From: Hyphomicrobiaceae bacterium UBA7697
GTDB taxonomy: Bacteria; Pseudomonadota; Alphaproteobacteria; Rhizobiales; Methyloligellaceae
Assembly: GCA_002482645.1 (NCBI GenBank)
Contig: DLGJ01000005.1
Span: forward strand, 84,730 to 148,729
DNA length: 64,000 bases
Reading direction: 5' to 3'
Shown here: one piece after another, positions 16,507 to 25,654 of the stretch
Position numbering within the stretch: the first letter of the stretch is position 1
How the letters are laid out: the number at the start of each line of letters is the position of its first letter
Translations under genes and position numbers: made by a program
Notes under the pieces: model-generated
The model's input: only the letters and a program-made list of their open reading frames with translations
Told to the model about the DNA's origin: nothing
Database searches by the model: none

Positions 16507-17421
16507 ATGAGCTGGTGCGACAAGGTCCTTGGATATTGCGATGCTTCGGGCGGCGCGGTGGAGCCCGTTCCCGCGTATGACGGCGTCTTCGCCCGCATCG
16601 ACGCCCTGCCCCTGACCGATTGGGTGCGGGCCTGGCGCGAGGTCTGCCGGACCAGGTTCAGCGATCAGACCCCCGGGGTCTATGCGTTCAAGTCGCATTT
16701 CGACCGCCTCTCCCATGACGATCCGCAGCGTGGCGTGGCCTTCATCGAAGCGGCCCTTCAGAACGAAACGGACGATGAGGTGTTGCTGCTGCTCGCCAAG
16801 AGCAAGGTGCTCGGACAGCTCCTGGTTTTCCGGGCCGAGATCGCGACGCCTCTGTTGCAGGAATTGGCGCTGCGGCAGCCGCGTCTCCGCATCCTCATGG
16901 GGTGTGAGGCGCCCTCGATCGAAGGCGGGATGGTGGAGGATGCCGGCCTCAAGCGGCGGCTTCTGGCGATCTGCGACGAGCCCACCTATCGCGCCTGGCA
17001 AGAGAGCGTCTTTGCCGCCAAGCCGGAGCCGGTCGACTTCGCATCGCTTTCGATTCCCGAACTGGCCGCCAAGTGGGTGGAGATCAAATCCCGTTCCGAT
17101 GTCGAGATCGAGCGCGACGGCCATTGGTACGATCTCATGGATTATCAGAGCGAGCTCACCGGCAACGACCCCATGAAGGCCTTGGAACTGGTGAAGGCGA
17201 TCGTCGAGATCGAGGACAACCCTCATCTCCTCGGCCTGCTGTCGGCCGGAATGCTCGAAGATCTCATTCCCGCCCGCGACGGCCCCGTGGTCGATGCGGT
17301 TGTGGAGGAAGCCAAGCGCAATCCGCAATTCCAGGATTTGCTGTGCGGCGTCTGGTTCAACGGCATGAGCTCCGAGGTCGCGGCGCGCCTGACCTGGGCC
17401 CGTGGTCAAAGACAGCCGTGA
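16507..17421 (+). CDS. Hypothetical protein with C-terminal DUF6869-like domain, coupled to mutS
   Basis: 304 residues, soluble, no signal peptide. The N-terminal 170 residues resemble nothing I recognise. The C-terminal 115 residues run ELAAKWVEIKSRSD, then DPMKALELVKAIVEI, LLGLLSAGMLEDLI, and NPQFQDLLCGVWF, the helical-repeat-like pattern I associate with DUF6869. The gene is divergent from rph (147-nt gap). Its TGA overlaps the probable GTG start of mutS (GTGA, 17418-17421), so the two are likely translated as a pair. No function is known; coupling to mismatch repair may be positional only. Confidence 0.75.
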   Translation: MSWCDKVLGYCDASGGAVEPVPAYDGVFARIDALPLTDWVRAWREVCRTRFSDQTPGVYAFKSHFDRLSHDDPQRGVAFIEAALQNETDDEVLLLLAKSKVLGQLLVFRAEIATPLLQELALRQPRLRILMGCEAPSIEGGMVEDAGLKRRLLAICDEPTYRAWQESVFAAKPEPVDFASLSIPELAAKWVEIKSRSDVEIERDGHWYDLMDYQSELTGNDPMKALELVKAIVEIEDNPHLLGLLSAGMLEDLIPARDGPVVDAVVEEAKRNPQFQDLLCGVWFNGMSSEVAARLTWARGQRQP

Positions 17422-20153
17422 CGGCGAAGATGGCGAGCGGGGACACACAATCGCAGCCGCGTGCCGCAGACGGCGTCACGCCCATGATGGCGCAATATCT
17501 GGAGATCAAGGCCGCGAACGCCGACAGCCTCCTCTTCTACCGCATGGGCGATTTCTACGAGATGTTCTTCGAGGACGCCGCCATTGCCTCCCGCGCGCTC
17601 GGCATCGCGCTCACCAAGCGCGGCAAGCATCTCGGCGAGGACATTCCGATGTGCGGCGTTCCGGTTCATGCCGCCGACGACTATCTGCAGCGCTTGATCG
17701 CGCTCGGTCATCGCGTCGCCGTGTGCGAGCAAACCGAGGACCCGGCGGAAGCGAAGAAGCGCGGGGCCAAAGCCGTCGTCCGCCGGGACGTGGTGCGGCT
17801 CGTGACCCCCGGCACGCTGACCGAGGAATCGCTCCTCGATGCGCGCGCGCACAACTTCCTGACGGCGCTGTTCCGGGAACCGCAACGGGAAGGGGCCGAG
17901 CCCCGCTTCGCGCTGGCCTCGATCGACATCTCCACCGGCGAATTGATCGCCGCCACATGCCGGCTCGCGGATTTGCCCGGCGAACTTGCTCGAATCAGGC
18001 CGTGCGAGATCCTGTCGGGCGAAGACATCGCCGGCGACGACGGGATACGTGCACTGATCGGTCAGGCCGGTGCCGCGCTCACGCCGTGTCCGCGCGCGCA
18101 TTTCGATTCGGTGCGGGGCGAGCGCGCTCTCAAAGAACGGCTCGGCGTCGCCGCGCTCGACGCTTTCGGCGAGTTTTCGCGCGCCGAGCTCGCGGCGATG
18201 GCTGGGCTCCTGACCTATGTGGAAATCACGCAAGTTGGACGCGCGCCGCTCTTGCGTCCGCCACGCAAGGAAGGTGCCGGACACCTCCTCGTGATCGACG
18301 CGGCGACCCGCGCCAATCTCGAACTTGTCCGCTCGAATCAGGGGACACGGGCGGGCAGTCTGCTGGCGGCGATCGATAGGACCGTCACGGCGGCGGGCGC
18401 GCGGGAATTGGCCGGACGCCTTGCAAGCCCGCTGACGGATGTCGCGGCGGTCAACGCCCGGCTCGACGCCGTGGGATATTTCGCGGACGAACCGCGCCTG
18501 CGTCAGGATTTGCGCGATGCGCTGAAGGCGGCGCCGGACTTGGCGCGCGCGTTGGCGAGGCTCGCCTTCGGCCGTGGGACACCACGCGATCTCGGCGCTG
18601 TCGGCACCGCGATCGGCGCGGCCCACGCGCTCGCGGCACGGCTCTTGAGTGCGGGCGAAGTGCTGGGTTTGCCACATGAGCTGATGGGTATCGCCGAGCG
18701 CTTGGCGCAAGCGCCCTCGGATGTCGCGGATGCCTTGGCGGCCGCGCTTGCCGAGGAATTGCCGGTCAATGCGCGGGACGGCGGCTTCGTGCGGCCCGGC
18801 TTCGAGCCAGACCTCGACGAGCTTCGTGCCTTGCGCGACGGAAGCCGCCAGGTGATCGCGGGGCTACAGGCCACTTATGCGGAGGCGACCGGCGTCAAGT
18901 CGCTCAAAGTCCGGCACAACAACGTGCTCGGCTATTTCGTCGAGGTGACGGCGCTCCATGCTCCGACGCTGACCGGGGTGCCGCATGCGGAAACGTTCAT
19001 CCACCGCCAAACCATGGCGAACGCGGTGCGCTTCTCGACCACGGAACTTGCCGAGCTCGAATCCCGCATCACGTCGGCGGCGGAGCGGGCGCTGGCGCTG
19101 GAGTTGGACACCTTCGCCAAACTCACGGCCGCAGTGCTCGAGGCGGAGCATGCCTTGTCGGCGGCGAGCGCCGCACTTGCCGAACTTGACCACTTTGCGG
19201 GACTTTCGGAACTTGCGGTGGAGCAGCGCTACGTGCGGCCGCGCATCGACGAGAGCGCCGTGTTCGCCATCGAGGAAGGGCGCCACCCGATGGTGGAGCA
19301 GACCCTGCGGCGCGAACGGAGCGCCGACTTCATCGGCAACGATTGCCATCTATGCGGCGGCGCGGGCGACCGCAACGCAGCTCCCAGCGCGCTCGTCGTG
19401 ACCGGCCCCAATATGGGCGGCAAATCCACATTCCTGCGCCAGAACGCGCTCATCGTGGTGTTGGCGCAGGCGGGCGCGTTCGTGCCGGCCAAGACCGCGC
19501 ATATCGGCGTTGTCGATCGGCTTTTCAGCCGCGTCGGCGCGGCGGACGATCTCGCGCGCGGGCGTTCCACCTTCATGGTCGAGATGGTGGAGGCGGCGGC
19601 GATCCTGAACCAGGCGACGCCCCGCTCCTTCGTGGTGCTCGACGAGATCGGCCGGGGCACGGCCACATTCGACGGTCTGTCCATCGCATGGGCCGCGCTC
19701 GAATATCTGCATGAGGTCAACAAGTCGCGCGTGCTGTTCGCGACCCACTATCACGAGCTGACGGCCCTCGCCGACCGTCTGCCGGACGCGGCCAATGCCA
19801 CGGTCGAGGCGAAGGAATGGCGCGACGAGATCGTTTTTCTCTACCGCGTGAAAATGGGCGCCGCGGACCGGTCCTATGGCATCCACGTGGCCAAGCTCGC
19901 GGGACTCCCGGCTCCGGTCCTCGATCGCGCAAGCGCGGTGCTCGCCGAACTCGAAAAGGCCGATGGGCGGCCGAAGCCGGCCGACCTCGCCGGCGACCTC
20001 CCCTTGTTTCAAGCCGCCGCCGCGCCGCGTCCGGCCGATTCGCCGTCCAAGCTGGAACAGGCGCTTCGCGGCTACAATCCTGACGGCATGACTCCGAAGG
20101 AGGCTCTCGACGCGCTCTACCGTTTGAAAGGCTTGACGGAAGACGATGCCTGA
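17418..20153 (+). CDS. mutS: DNA mismatch repair protein MutS
   Basis: Mismatch sensor ATPase. 911 residues from the GTG at 17418 (or 907 from ATG 17430). The mismatch-reading Phe-x-Glu lies in FYRMGDFYEMFFEDA near residue 37-51; the ATPase has Walker A GPNMGGKSTFLRQ near 662-674, the GRSTFMVEMVE signature, Walker B VVLDEIGRGTATFDG, and the ATHYHELTALA switch. The C-terminal dimer/tetramer segment ends with the short NPDGMTPKEALDALYRLKGL helix. I prefer the GTG because it overlaps the preceding stop (GTGA). Followed after 27 nt by glnD. Confidence 0.97.
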   Translation: MTAKMASGDTQSQPRAADGVTPMMAQYLEIKAANADSLLFYRMGDFYEMFFEDAAIASRALGIALTKRGKHLGEDIPMCGVPVHAADDYLQRLIALGHRVAVCEQTEDPAEAKKRGAKAVVRRDVVRLVTPGTLTEESLLDARAHNFLTALFREPQREGAEPRFALASIDISTGELIAATCRLADLPGELARIRPCEILSGEDIAGDDGIRALIGQAGAALTPCPRAHFDSVRGERALKERLGVAALDAFGEFSRAELAAMAGLLTYVEITQVGRAPLLRPPRKEGAGHLLVIDAATRANLELVRSNQGTRAGSLLAAIDRTVTAAGARELAGRLASPLTDVAAVNARLDAVGYFADEPRLRQDLRDALKAAPDLARALARLAFGRGTPRDLGAVGTAIGAAHALAARLLSAGEVLGLPHELMGIAERLAQAPSDVADALAAALAEELPVNARDGGFVRPGFEPDLDELRALRDGSRQVIAGLQATYAEATGVKSLKVRHNNVLGYFVEVTALHAPTLTGVPHAETFIHRQTMANAVRFSTTELAELESRITSAAERALALELDTFAKLTAAVLEAEHALSAASAALAELDHFAGLSELAVEQRYVRPRIDESAVFAIEEGRHPMVEQTLRRERSADFIGNDCHLCGGAGDRNAAPSALVVTGPNMGGKSTFLRQNALIVVLAQAGAFVPAKTAHIGVVDRLFSRVGAADDLARGRSTFMVEMVEAAAILNQATPRSFVVLDEIGRGTATFDGLSIAWAALEYLHEVNKSRVLFATHYHELTALADRLPDAANATVEAKEWRDEIVFLYRVKMGAADRSYGIHVAKLAGLPAPVLDRASAVLAELEKADGRPKPADLAGDLPLFQAAAAPRPADSPSKLEQALRGYNPDGMTPKEALDALYRLKGLTEDDA

Positions 20154-20180
20154 CGCGGGGATGTGGTAAGATTTGCCGAA

Positions 20181-22961
20181 ATGGACCAAGCGGTACTCAG
20201 AAAAGCGCCCTATTTCGATTTCGACCTTTTGCGGGAGCAAACAGAAGGCCTCGTGCGCGAGCATGCGGGGCAAGACACCCAGCTCCGTGGCGCGTTGGTC
20301 GAGTTTCTGAAGCCGCTCGTGGAAGGGGCTCACGCGAGCGCGAAGGCGCAGCTCGAAGACGACGGCGATGGGCGCGCCTGCGCGGCCGGGCTGTCGGCCT
20401 TTCAGGACGAGCTGATTCGCTTCGCCTACGAATTCACGACGACCCACGTCTATCGTGCCGAGAATCCGTCCACGGCGGAACGCATGGCCGTCGTCGCCCA
20501 AGGCGGCTATGGACGCGGCCTGCTGGCGCCCGGGTCCGATATCGATCTGCTGTTCTTGCTTCCGTACAAGCAAACCGCTTGGGGCGAGAGCGTCGCCGAG
20601 TACATGCTCTATTTGTTGTGGGACCTTGGCTTCAAGGTCGGCCACGCGGCACGCACGATCAGCCAATGCGTGCGGCTGAGCATGGCGGATATGACGATTA
20701 GAACGGCGCTGCTCGATTCGCGTCTGATTCTCGGCGACGAAAAGCTCTTCGCCGAATATCTGCACCGGTTCCGGCGGGAAGTGCTCGATGTGGACGCGCG
20801 TGCCTTCGTCGAGGCGAAGCTCGCCGAACAGTACTCGCGGCATTCCCGTGCGGGCGGTTCGCGTTATCTCGTCGAGCCGAACGTCAAGGAAGGCACCGGC
20901 GGCCTGCGCGACCTGCATACGCTGCACTGGCTCGCCAAGCACATCTTTCCCGACCAGGCCGAGGAAGAGTTCGTCGAAGCAGGCGTGTTCACGCCCGGGG
21001 AATACAGCAGCTTCCGCCGCTGTGAGTTCTTTCTCTGGACGGTGCGCTGCCATCTGCATTTTCTGACCGGCCGGGCGGAAGAGCGGCTCAGCTTCGATCT
21101 TCAGCGCGCCATGGCCGAACGTCTCGGCTACCGGGATCATGGCGGGCTGAGCGGTGTCGAGCGGTTCATGAAGCATTACTTCATGATTGCCTTGGAGGTG
21201 GGACAGCTGACGCGGATCGTCTGTACCGCGCTCGAGCTGAAACAGCTCAAATCGGTGCCGTCTCTCAACGCCCTGTTCGCGCCTTTCAACTGGCGCCGCC
21301 GGGCCAAGCTGCGCCGCACGTCCGATTTCCGGATCGAGAACGGCCGCATTTCCACCGTCGCCAAGGACGCCTTCAGCGCCGACCCGGTGAACTTCATTCG
21401 ATTGTTCGTGCTGTGCGACGAGAGCCAGGCGGCGCTGTCCCCCGAAGTACTGCGTCAGATCCGAGCGAACTTCCGCTTCATCGACGAGGACCTCCGTCGG
21501 AACCCGGCGGCGAACCGGTTGTTCATGAAGCTGCTCACCTCGGCCCGCGATCCGGAAGCGGTCCTGCGAAAAATGACCGAGGCGGGCGTTCTCAGCCGGT
21601 TCATCCCGGAGTTCGGCCGGGTGGTGTCGATGATGCAGTTCAACATGTATCATCACTATACGGTCAACGAGCATCTCGTCCGCACGGTCGGCTATCTCGC
21701 CGCCATCGAGCGCGGTCAGCACACGGCCGAGCATCCCCTGGCCAGCGAAATCGTCAAGGCCATCGACAACCGCCGCGCGCTTTACGTCGCCGCGCTGCTT
21801 CACGACGTGGCCAAGGGGCGCGGCGAAGACCACTCGATCGCCGGCGCGCGGCTCGCCCGGGAGCTCTGTCCGCGTCTGGGCCTTACCGCGTCCGAAACCG
21901 AGACGGTGTCCTGGCTGATCGAACATCACCTCACCATGAGTCTGTTCGCGCAAAGCCGCGATCTCAACGATCCAAAGACCATCAAGGACTTCGCCGAGAT
22001 CGTTCAAAGCCGCGAGCGGCTCAAGCTCCTCCTGGTCTTGACGGTGTGCGACATCTGCGCGGTCGGGCCGGGAACCTGGACCGGGTGGAAGGGGCAACTC
22101 CTGCGGACGCTCTATTTCGAAACCGAGCCGATGCTCGGCGGAGGCCATACCGAGCTCACGCGTTCGGAGCGCCTGAGCCGCGCTCAGGATGCCTTGCGCG
22201 AACGGTTGAGCGATTGGCCGGACGAGCATTTGGACCGGTTCATCAACCGTCACTATCCGGCCTATTGGCTCCGGACCGATCTCGACGTCATCGCCGAGCA
22301 CGCGCGGCTGACGCGCGATGCCGAGCAGCGGGACAGCGCGATCGTCACCCACATCTCGACCGACGCGTTTCGCGGCGTCACGCAGCTTACGCTGCTCGCG
22401 CCGAACCATCCGTGGCTGCTCGCCATGGTGGCGGGTGCGTGTACCGGCGCCGGCGCCAACATCGCCGACGCGCAGATTTCGACCACGCGCGACGGCATGG
22501 CGCTCGATACGATCCATCTGGAACGCGAATTCGATCGTGCGGAGGACGAGGAACGCCGGGCGCGCAAGATCGCCGCCTCGATCGAAAGCATGCTGATGGG
22601 AGAGACGACCGTCGTCGATGTGATCAAGAGCAAGGCCACCGGCACGTCGCGGCTTTCGGCGTTCTGCGTCGAACCTCAAGTCATCATCGACAACACCCTG
22701 TCCGATGCGCTGACGGTCATCGAGATCAACGGGCTCGATCGGCCTGGCCTTCTCTACGAGGTCACGCGCGAAATCTCGAACCTCAATCTCGACATCGCCT
22801 CGGCCCATATCGCGACTTTCGGCGAGAAGGCCGTGGACGTCTTTTACGTCACCGATCTCACCGGCAAGAAGATCACGAGTTCGTCCCGCGAGGCTTTGAT
22901 CCGCGAGCGCCTCACGCGCGTGCTCCGGGAGACGCAGGACCCGGAGCTGGAACTCTCGTGA
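20181..22961 (+). CDS. glnD: Bifunctional [protein-PII] uridylyltransferase/uridylyl-removing enzyme GlnD
   Basis: Glutamine sensor that uridylylates PII proteins when nitrogen is short and removes UMP when glutamine is high. Domains: nucleotidyltransferase with GGYGRGLLAPGSDIDLLF near residue 105-120, NVKEGTGGLRDLHTLHWLAKH, an HD hydrolase domain with LLHDVAKGRGEDHS near 540, and two ACT domains (VTQLTLLAPNHPWLLAMVAGA; VIEINGLDRPGLLYEVTREIS). 926 residues from ATG 20181; a GTG six codons upstream (20163) is an alternative. mutS-glnD-murJ is a frequent order in Rhizobiales. Confidence 0.97.
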   Translation: MDQAVLRKAPYFDFDLLREQTEGLVREHAGQDTQLRGALVEFLKPLVEGAHASAKAQLEDDGDGRACAAGLSAFQDELIRFAYEFTTTHVYRAENPSTAERMAVVAQGGYGRGLLAPGSDIDLLFLLPYKQTAWGESVAEYMLYLLWDLGFKVGHAARTISQCVRLSMADMTIRTALLDSRLILGDEKLFAEYLHRFRREVLDVDARAFVEAKLAEQYSRHSRAGGSRYLVEPNVKEGTGGLRDLHTLHWLAKHIFPDQAEEEFVEAGVFTPGEYSSFRRCEFFLWTVRCHLHFLTGRAEERLSFDLQRAMAERLGYRDHGGLSGVERFMKHYFMIALEVGQLTRIVCTALELKQLKSVPSLNALFAPFNWRRRAKLRRTSDFRIENGRISTVAKDAFSADPVNFIRLFVLCDESQAALSPEVLRQIRANFRFIDEDLRRNPAANRLFMKLLTSARDPEAVLRKMTEAGVLSRFIPEFGRVVSMMQFNMYHHYTVNEHLVRTVGYLAAIERGQHTAEHPLASEIVKAIDNRRALYVAALLHDVAKGRGEDHSIAGARLARELCPRLGLTASETETVSWLIEHHLTMSLFAQSRDLNDPKTIKDFAEIVQSRERLKLLLVLTVCDICAVGPGTWTGWKGQLLRTLYFETEPMLGGGHTELTRSERLSRAQDALRERLSDWPDEHLDRFINRHYPAYWLRTDLDVIAEHARLTRDAEQRDSAIVTHISTDAFRGVTQLTLLAPNHPWLLAMVAGACTGAGANIADAQISTTRDGMALDTIHLEREFDRAEDEERRARKIAASIESMLMGETTVVDVIKSKATGTSRLSAFCVEPQVIIDNTLSDALTVIEINGLDRPGLLYEVTREISNLNLDIASAHIATFGEKAVDVFYVTDLTGKKITSSSREALIRERLTRVLRETQDPELELS

Positions 22962-22988
22962 GGCCCGCGGCCATGGCCGCGGGTCCTC
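22960..22988. terminator. GC-rich hairpin between glnD and murJ (no T-tract)
   Basis: A perfect 20-bp palindrome (22964-22983, CCCGCGGCCATGGCCGCGGG) with outer GAGG/CCTC pairing begins at the glnD stop codon. It lacks a run of T, so it may act as a pause, an mRNA 3' stabiliser, or a weak terminator that sets murJ expression. Confidence 0.45.
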
Positions 22989-23046
22989 AAGGGCGCGGCG
23001 CGGCGGCTACCCCCCCGAAAGCGGGTCCGGCCTTGGCACGCGACCC

Positions 23047-24606
23047 ATGAAACTTTATCGCGGATTCGCCACCGTCGGCGGGATGACCGTCGTCAGCCGC
23101 GTGCTGGGGTTCGTGCGCGACATCTTGATCGCCGCCGTTCTCGGCGCGTCCGCGATTTCCGATGCGTTCTTCGTGGCGATCCGCGTGCCGAATATGTTCC
23201 GCCGCATCTTCGCGGAAGGAGCCTTCAATGCCGCCTTCGTGCCGCTTTACGCGAAGCACCTGCACGAGGACGGCGAGACGGCCGCCCGGGCCTTCGCGGC
23301 GCGGGCGCTCGCGGGGCTCACGGCCGTGCTGGTGGCGTTCGTCGTTCTTGCCGAGATCGCCGCGCCATGGCTGGTGATGCTGCTCGCTCCCGGCTTCTCG
23401 GGCGACCCGGACAAGTTCCGGCTCACCGTGCTGCTGGTTCGGATCGCGATGCCCTACCTCCTCTTCATGTCCTGGGTCGCGCTCTATACGGGCCTGCTCA
23501 ATTCGCTCGGCAAGTTCGCCGCCGCCGCCTTCGCGCCCAGCCTGCTCAATGTCGTCCTGATCGCCGTGCTGCTCGGCCTTGTGGCGACTGGTTCGGGCGA
23601 GCATACGGCCGCCGGCGTGGCGCTGGCCTGGGGCGTCGCCGTCTCCGGGCTGCTGCAAGTGGCCGTCGTCGTCTTCGCCGCGCTCCGGGCAGGCTTGCGA
23701 CTGAAGCACGAGCGGCCGCAATGGACGCCCGACATGAAGCGGCTTTTGCGGCTGGCGGTGCCGGGGATCATCGCGGGCGGCATGGCGCAAATCTCGATCG
23801 TCATCGCTACCATCGTCGCGAGCCTCGAAGACCGCGTCGTGTCTTGGCTCTATTACGCGGACCGGATCTTTCAGCTGCCGCTCGGGTTGATCGGCGTCGC
23901 CGTCGGCGTCGTGCTCCTTCCCGATCTCAGCCAAAAGCTGCGGAGCGGCGATCGCCGGGCGGTGGCCGAGAGCGAAAACCGGGCGTTGGAATTCTCGCTG
24001 CTTCTGACCGTTCCGGCCGCCGTCGCGCTGTTCCTCTGCGCCGAACCGATCATGCGCGTCCTGTTCGAGCGTGGCGCCTTCACCACGATCGACGCGCGAG
24101 CATCAGCGGGCATGTTGTCGGCGCTTTCGCTCGGCCTGCCGGCCTTCGTGGTGGTCAAGTCGCTGCAACCGAGCTTCTTCGCGCGCGAAGATACGAAGAC
24201 GCCGATGCTCTATACGGGCATCGCGCTCGCCGCCAATGCGGCGCTCAGCGTCCTCCTGTTCACCGTTTTCGGTGCGCCGGGCATCGCGCTCGCCACCAGC
24301 CTGTCGGGGTGGCTCAACGCCGGTCTGCTGGCTTGGGCCTTGCGGGCGCGCGGCGAGTTCATGCTGGACCGGCGATTCCGGCAAGCCTTCCGGGGCATAG
24401 TCCTCGCGAGCGCCGTCATGGGGTTCGCACTTTGGGGGGCGATGACGCTGCTGCGCCCCTATTTCGATCCCGCCTACGGGCTTGCCATCCAAATCGCGGC
24501 CTTGGCCCTCCTGATCGCCGCGGGGCTCTCGATCTATTTCGCCATCGCCACGGCAGCCGGGTCCTTGAAGCCCCGCACCCTCTTAAAGGACCTCCTCGGA
24601 CGCTAG
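23047..24606 (+). CDS. murJ: Lipid II flippase MurJ
   Basis: Polytopic inner-membrane MOP-superfamily flippase that exports the peptidoglycan precursor lipid II. 519 residues with about 14 membrane segments. The family N-terminus GFATVGGMTVVSRVLGFVRDILIAAVLGA, followed by DAFFVAIRVPNMFRRIFAEGAFNAAFVPLY, is plain; the arginines of the central cavity lie in these blocks. GVVLLPDLSQ and the ERGAFT motif follow later. Start ATG 23047. It follows glnD by 85 nt, separated by the GC hairpin. Confidence 0.96.
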   Translation: MKLYRGFATVGGMTVVSRVLGFVRDILIAAVLGASAISDAFFVAIRVPNMFRRIFAEGAFNAAFVPLYAKHLHEDGETAARAFAARALAGLTAVLVAFVVLAEIAAPWLVMLLAPGFSGDPDKFRLTVLLVRIAMPYLLFMSWVALYTGLLNSLGKFAAAAFAPSLLNVVLIAVLLGLVATGSGEHTAAGVALAWGVAVSGLLQVAVVVFAALRAGLRLKHERPQWTPDMKRLLRLAVPGIIAGGMAQISIVIATIVASLEDRVVSWLYYADRIFQLPLGLIGVAVGVVLLPDLSQKLRSGDRRAVAESENRALEFSLLLTVPAAVALFLCAEPIMRVLFERGAFTTIDARASAGMLSALSLGLPAFVVVKSLQPSFFAREDTKTPMLYTGIALAANAALSVLLFTVFGAPGIALATSLSGWLNAGLLAWALRARGEFMLDRRFRQAFRGIVLASAVMGFALWGAMTLLRPYFDPAYGLAIQIAALALLIAAGLSIYFAIATAAGSLKPRTLLKDLLGR

Positions 24607-24624
24607 TTTTGGGCGAAAACCGGC

Positions 24625-24665
24625 TTGCGTCTTGAAATTCGTCCTCTATGTTGCGGTGCAACATA
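24625..24665 (+). promoter_or_regulatory. Promoter with overlapping operator upstream of the CitE-like gene
   Basis: TTGCGT (24625-24630), 16-nt spacer, TATGTT (24647-24652). A perfect inverted repeat TATGTTGC-ggt-GCAACATA (24647-24665) starts exactly at the -10 and covers the expected transcript start, as a repressor operator would. Inner TGC-N3-GCA resembles sites of PhaR-type or short-chain acyl-CoA regulators, but I cannot name the protein. Confidence 0.5.
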
Positions 24666-24693
24666 ACCTTGTACCATGACTTGAGGGGTGAGA

Positions 24694-25584
24694 ATGTCAG
24701 GACGTCCGCGCCGTAGCGTACTCTATATGCCGGGATCCAACGCACGCGCGCTGGAGAAGGCCAAGACGATCTCGGCCGATGCGCTCATCTTCGACCTGGA
24801 AGATGCCGTGGCGCCGGACGACAAGGTGTTGGCGCGCGAACAGGTCTGCGCTGCCGTGAAGGGTGGCGGCTATGGGGGACGCGAGGTCGTGATCCGCGTC
24901 AACGCGCTGGAGACCCCGTGGGGCGCGGCGGACATTCTTGCAGCCTGCGATGCCGTCCCGGACGCGATCTTGATCCCGAAGGTGATCCACTCCGGCGATA
25001 TCATCTCCGCCGCCAAACTGCTGCAAAGCGTGCATGCGCCCGCGAAAGTGCGCCTCTGGGCCATGATGGAGACGCCCATGGCGATCCTCAATGCCCGCAC
25101 CATCGCGGCCCGCGCCGTCTACGACGACAACAGGCTCGAATGCCTGGTCATGGGCACCAACGATCTCATCAAGGAATCGCGCGCCCGCGCGTTGCATGAC
25201 CGCTTCGCCGTGGTGCCGTGGCTCGCCATGACCCTTGCCGCCGCGCGCGCCTACCGGCTCGACATCATCGACGGTGTGTATAACGACTTCCGCGATGTGG
25301 AGGGCTTTCGCGACGAGTGCGAGAAGGGCCGCATCCTCGGCATGGACGGCAAGACGCTGATCCATCCGAACCAGGTCGGCCCCTGCAACGAGATCTTCTC
25401 GCCGAGCGCCGAAGAGGTCGAATGGTCCCGGAAGGTCATCGACGCGTTCGGTCTGCCGGAGAATTCCAAGAAGGGCGTCATCGTGGTCGAGGGCCACATG
25501 GTGGAGCGGCTGCATTTCACCATGGCCCAGCGCGTGGTCGAGATCGCCGATCAAATCCGCGCGCTCGAAGCGTCCGCCGGGTAG
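24694..25584 (+). CDS. HpcH/HpaI-CitE family CoA-ester lyase; likely malyl-CoA lyase/thioesterase type
   Basis: 296-residue Mg-dependent TIM-barrel enzyme. Signatures: RRSVLYMPGSNARALEKA, the acidic FDLEDAVAPDDK, VIRVNALETPWG, the catalytic MMETPMAILNA, and HPNQVGPCNEIFSPSAEEVEWSRKVI. The close-in family includes L-malyl-CoA/beta-methylmalyl-CoA lyase and (3S)-malyl-CoA thioesterase of the ethylmalonyl-CoA pathway; sequence alone does not decide which reaction. ATG 24694 is preceded by GAGGGG; a GTG at 24688 is less likely. Its own promoter with an operator lies upstream; trpS follows. Confidence 0.82.
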   Translation: MSGRPRRSVLYMPGSNARALEKAKTISADALIFDLEDAVAPDDKVLAREQVCAAVKGGGYGGREVVIRVNALETPWGAADILAACDAVPDAILIPKVIHSGDIISAAKLLQSVHAPAKVRLWAMMETPMAILNARTIAARAVYDDNRLECLVMGTNDLIKESRARALHDRFAVVPWLAMTLAAARAYRLDIIDGVYNDFRDVEGFRDECEKGRILGMDGKTLIHPNQVGPCNEIFSPSAEEVEWSRKVIDAFGLPENSKKGVIVVEGHMVERLHFTMAQRVVEIADQIRALEASAG

Positions 25585-25654
25585 GGCGCGCACACGCCGG
25601 TCTTGCGCCCGCGCCTGCCCCACGCCATAACCCGGCGTGGTTCAGGGGCAGGGC

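Noticed and set aside
15646..17448. A 600-codon minus-strand ORF including rph
   Set aside because: Only the last 237 codons match RNase PH; the rest is antisense to the DUF6869-like gene and has no coding features.
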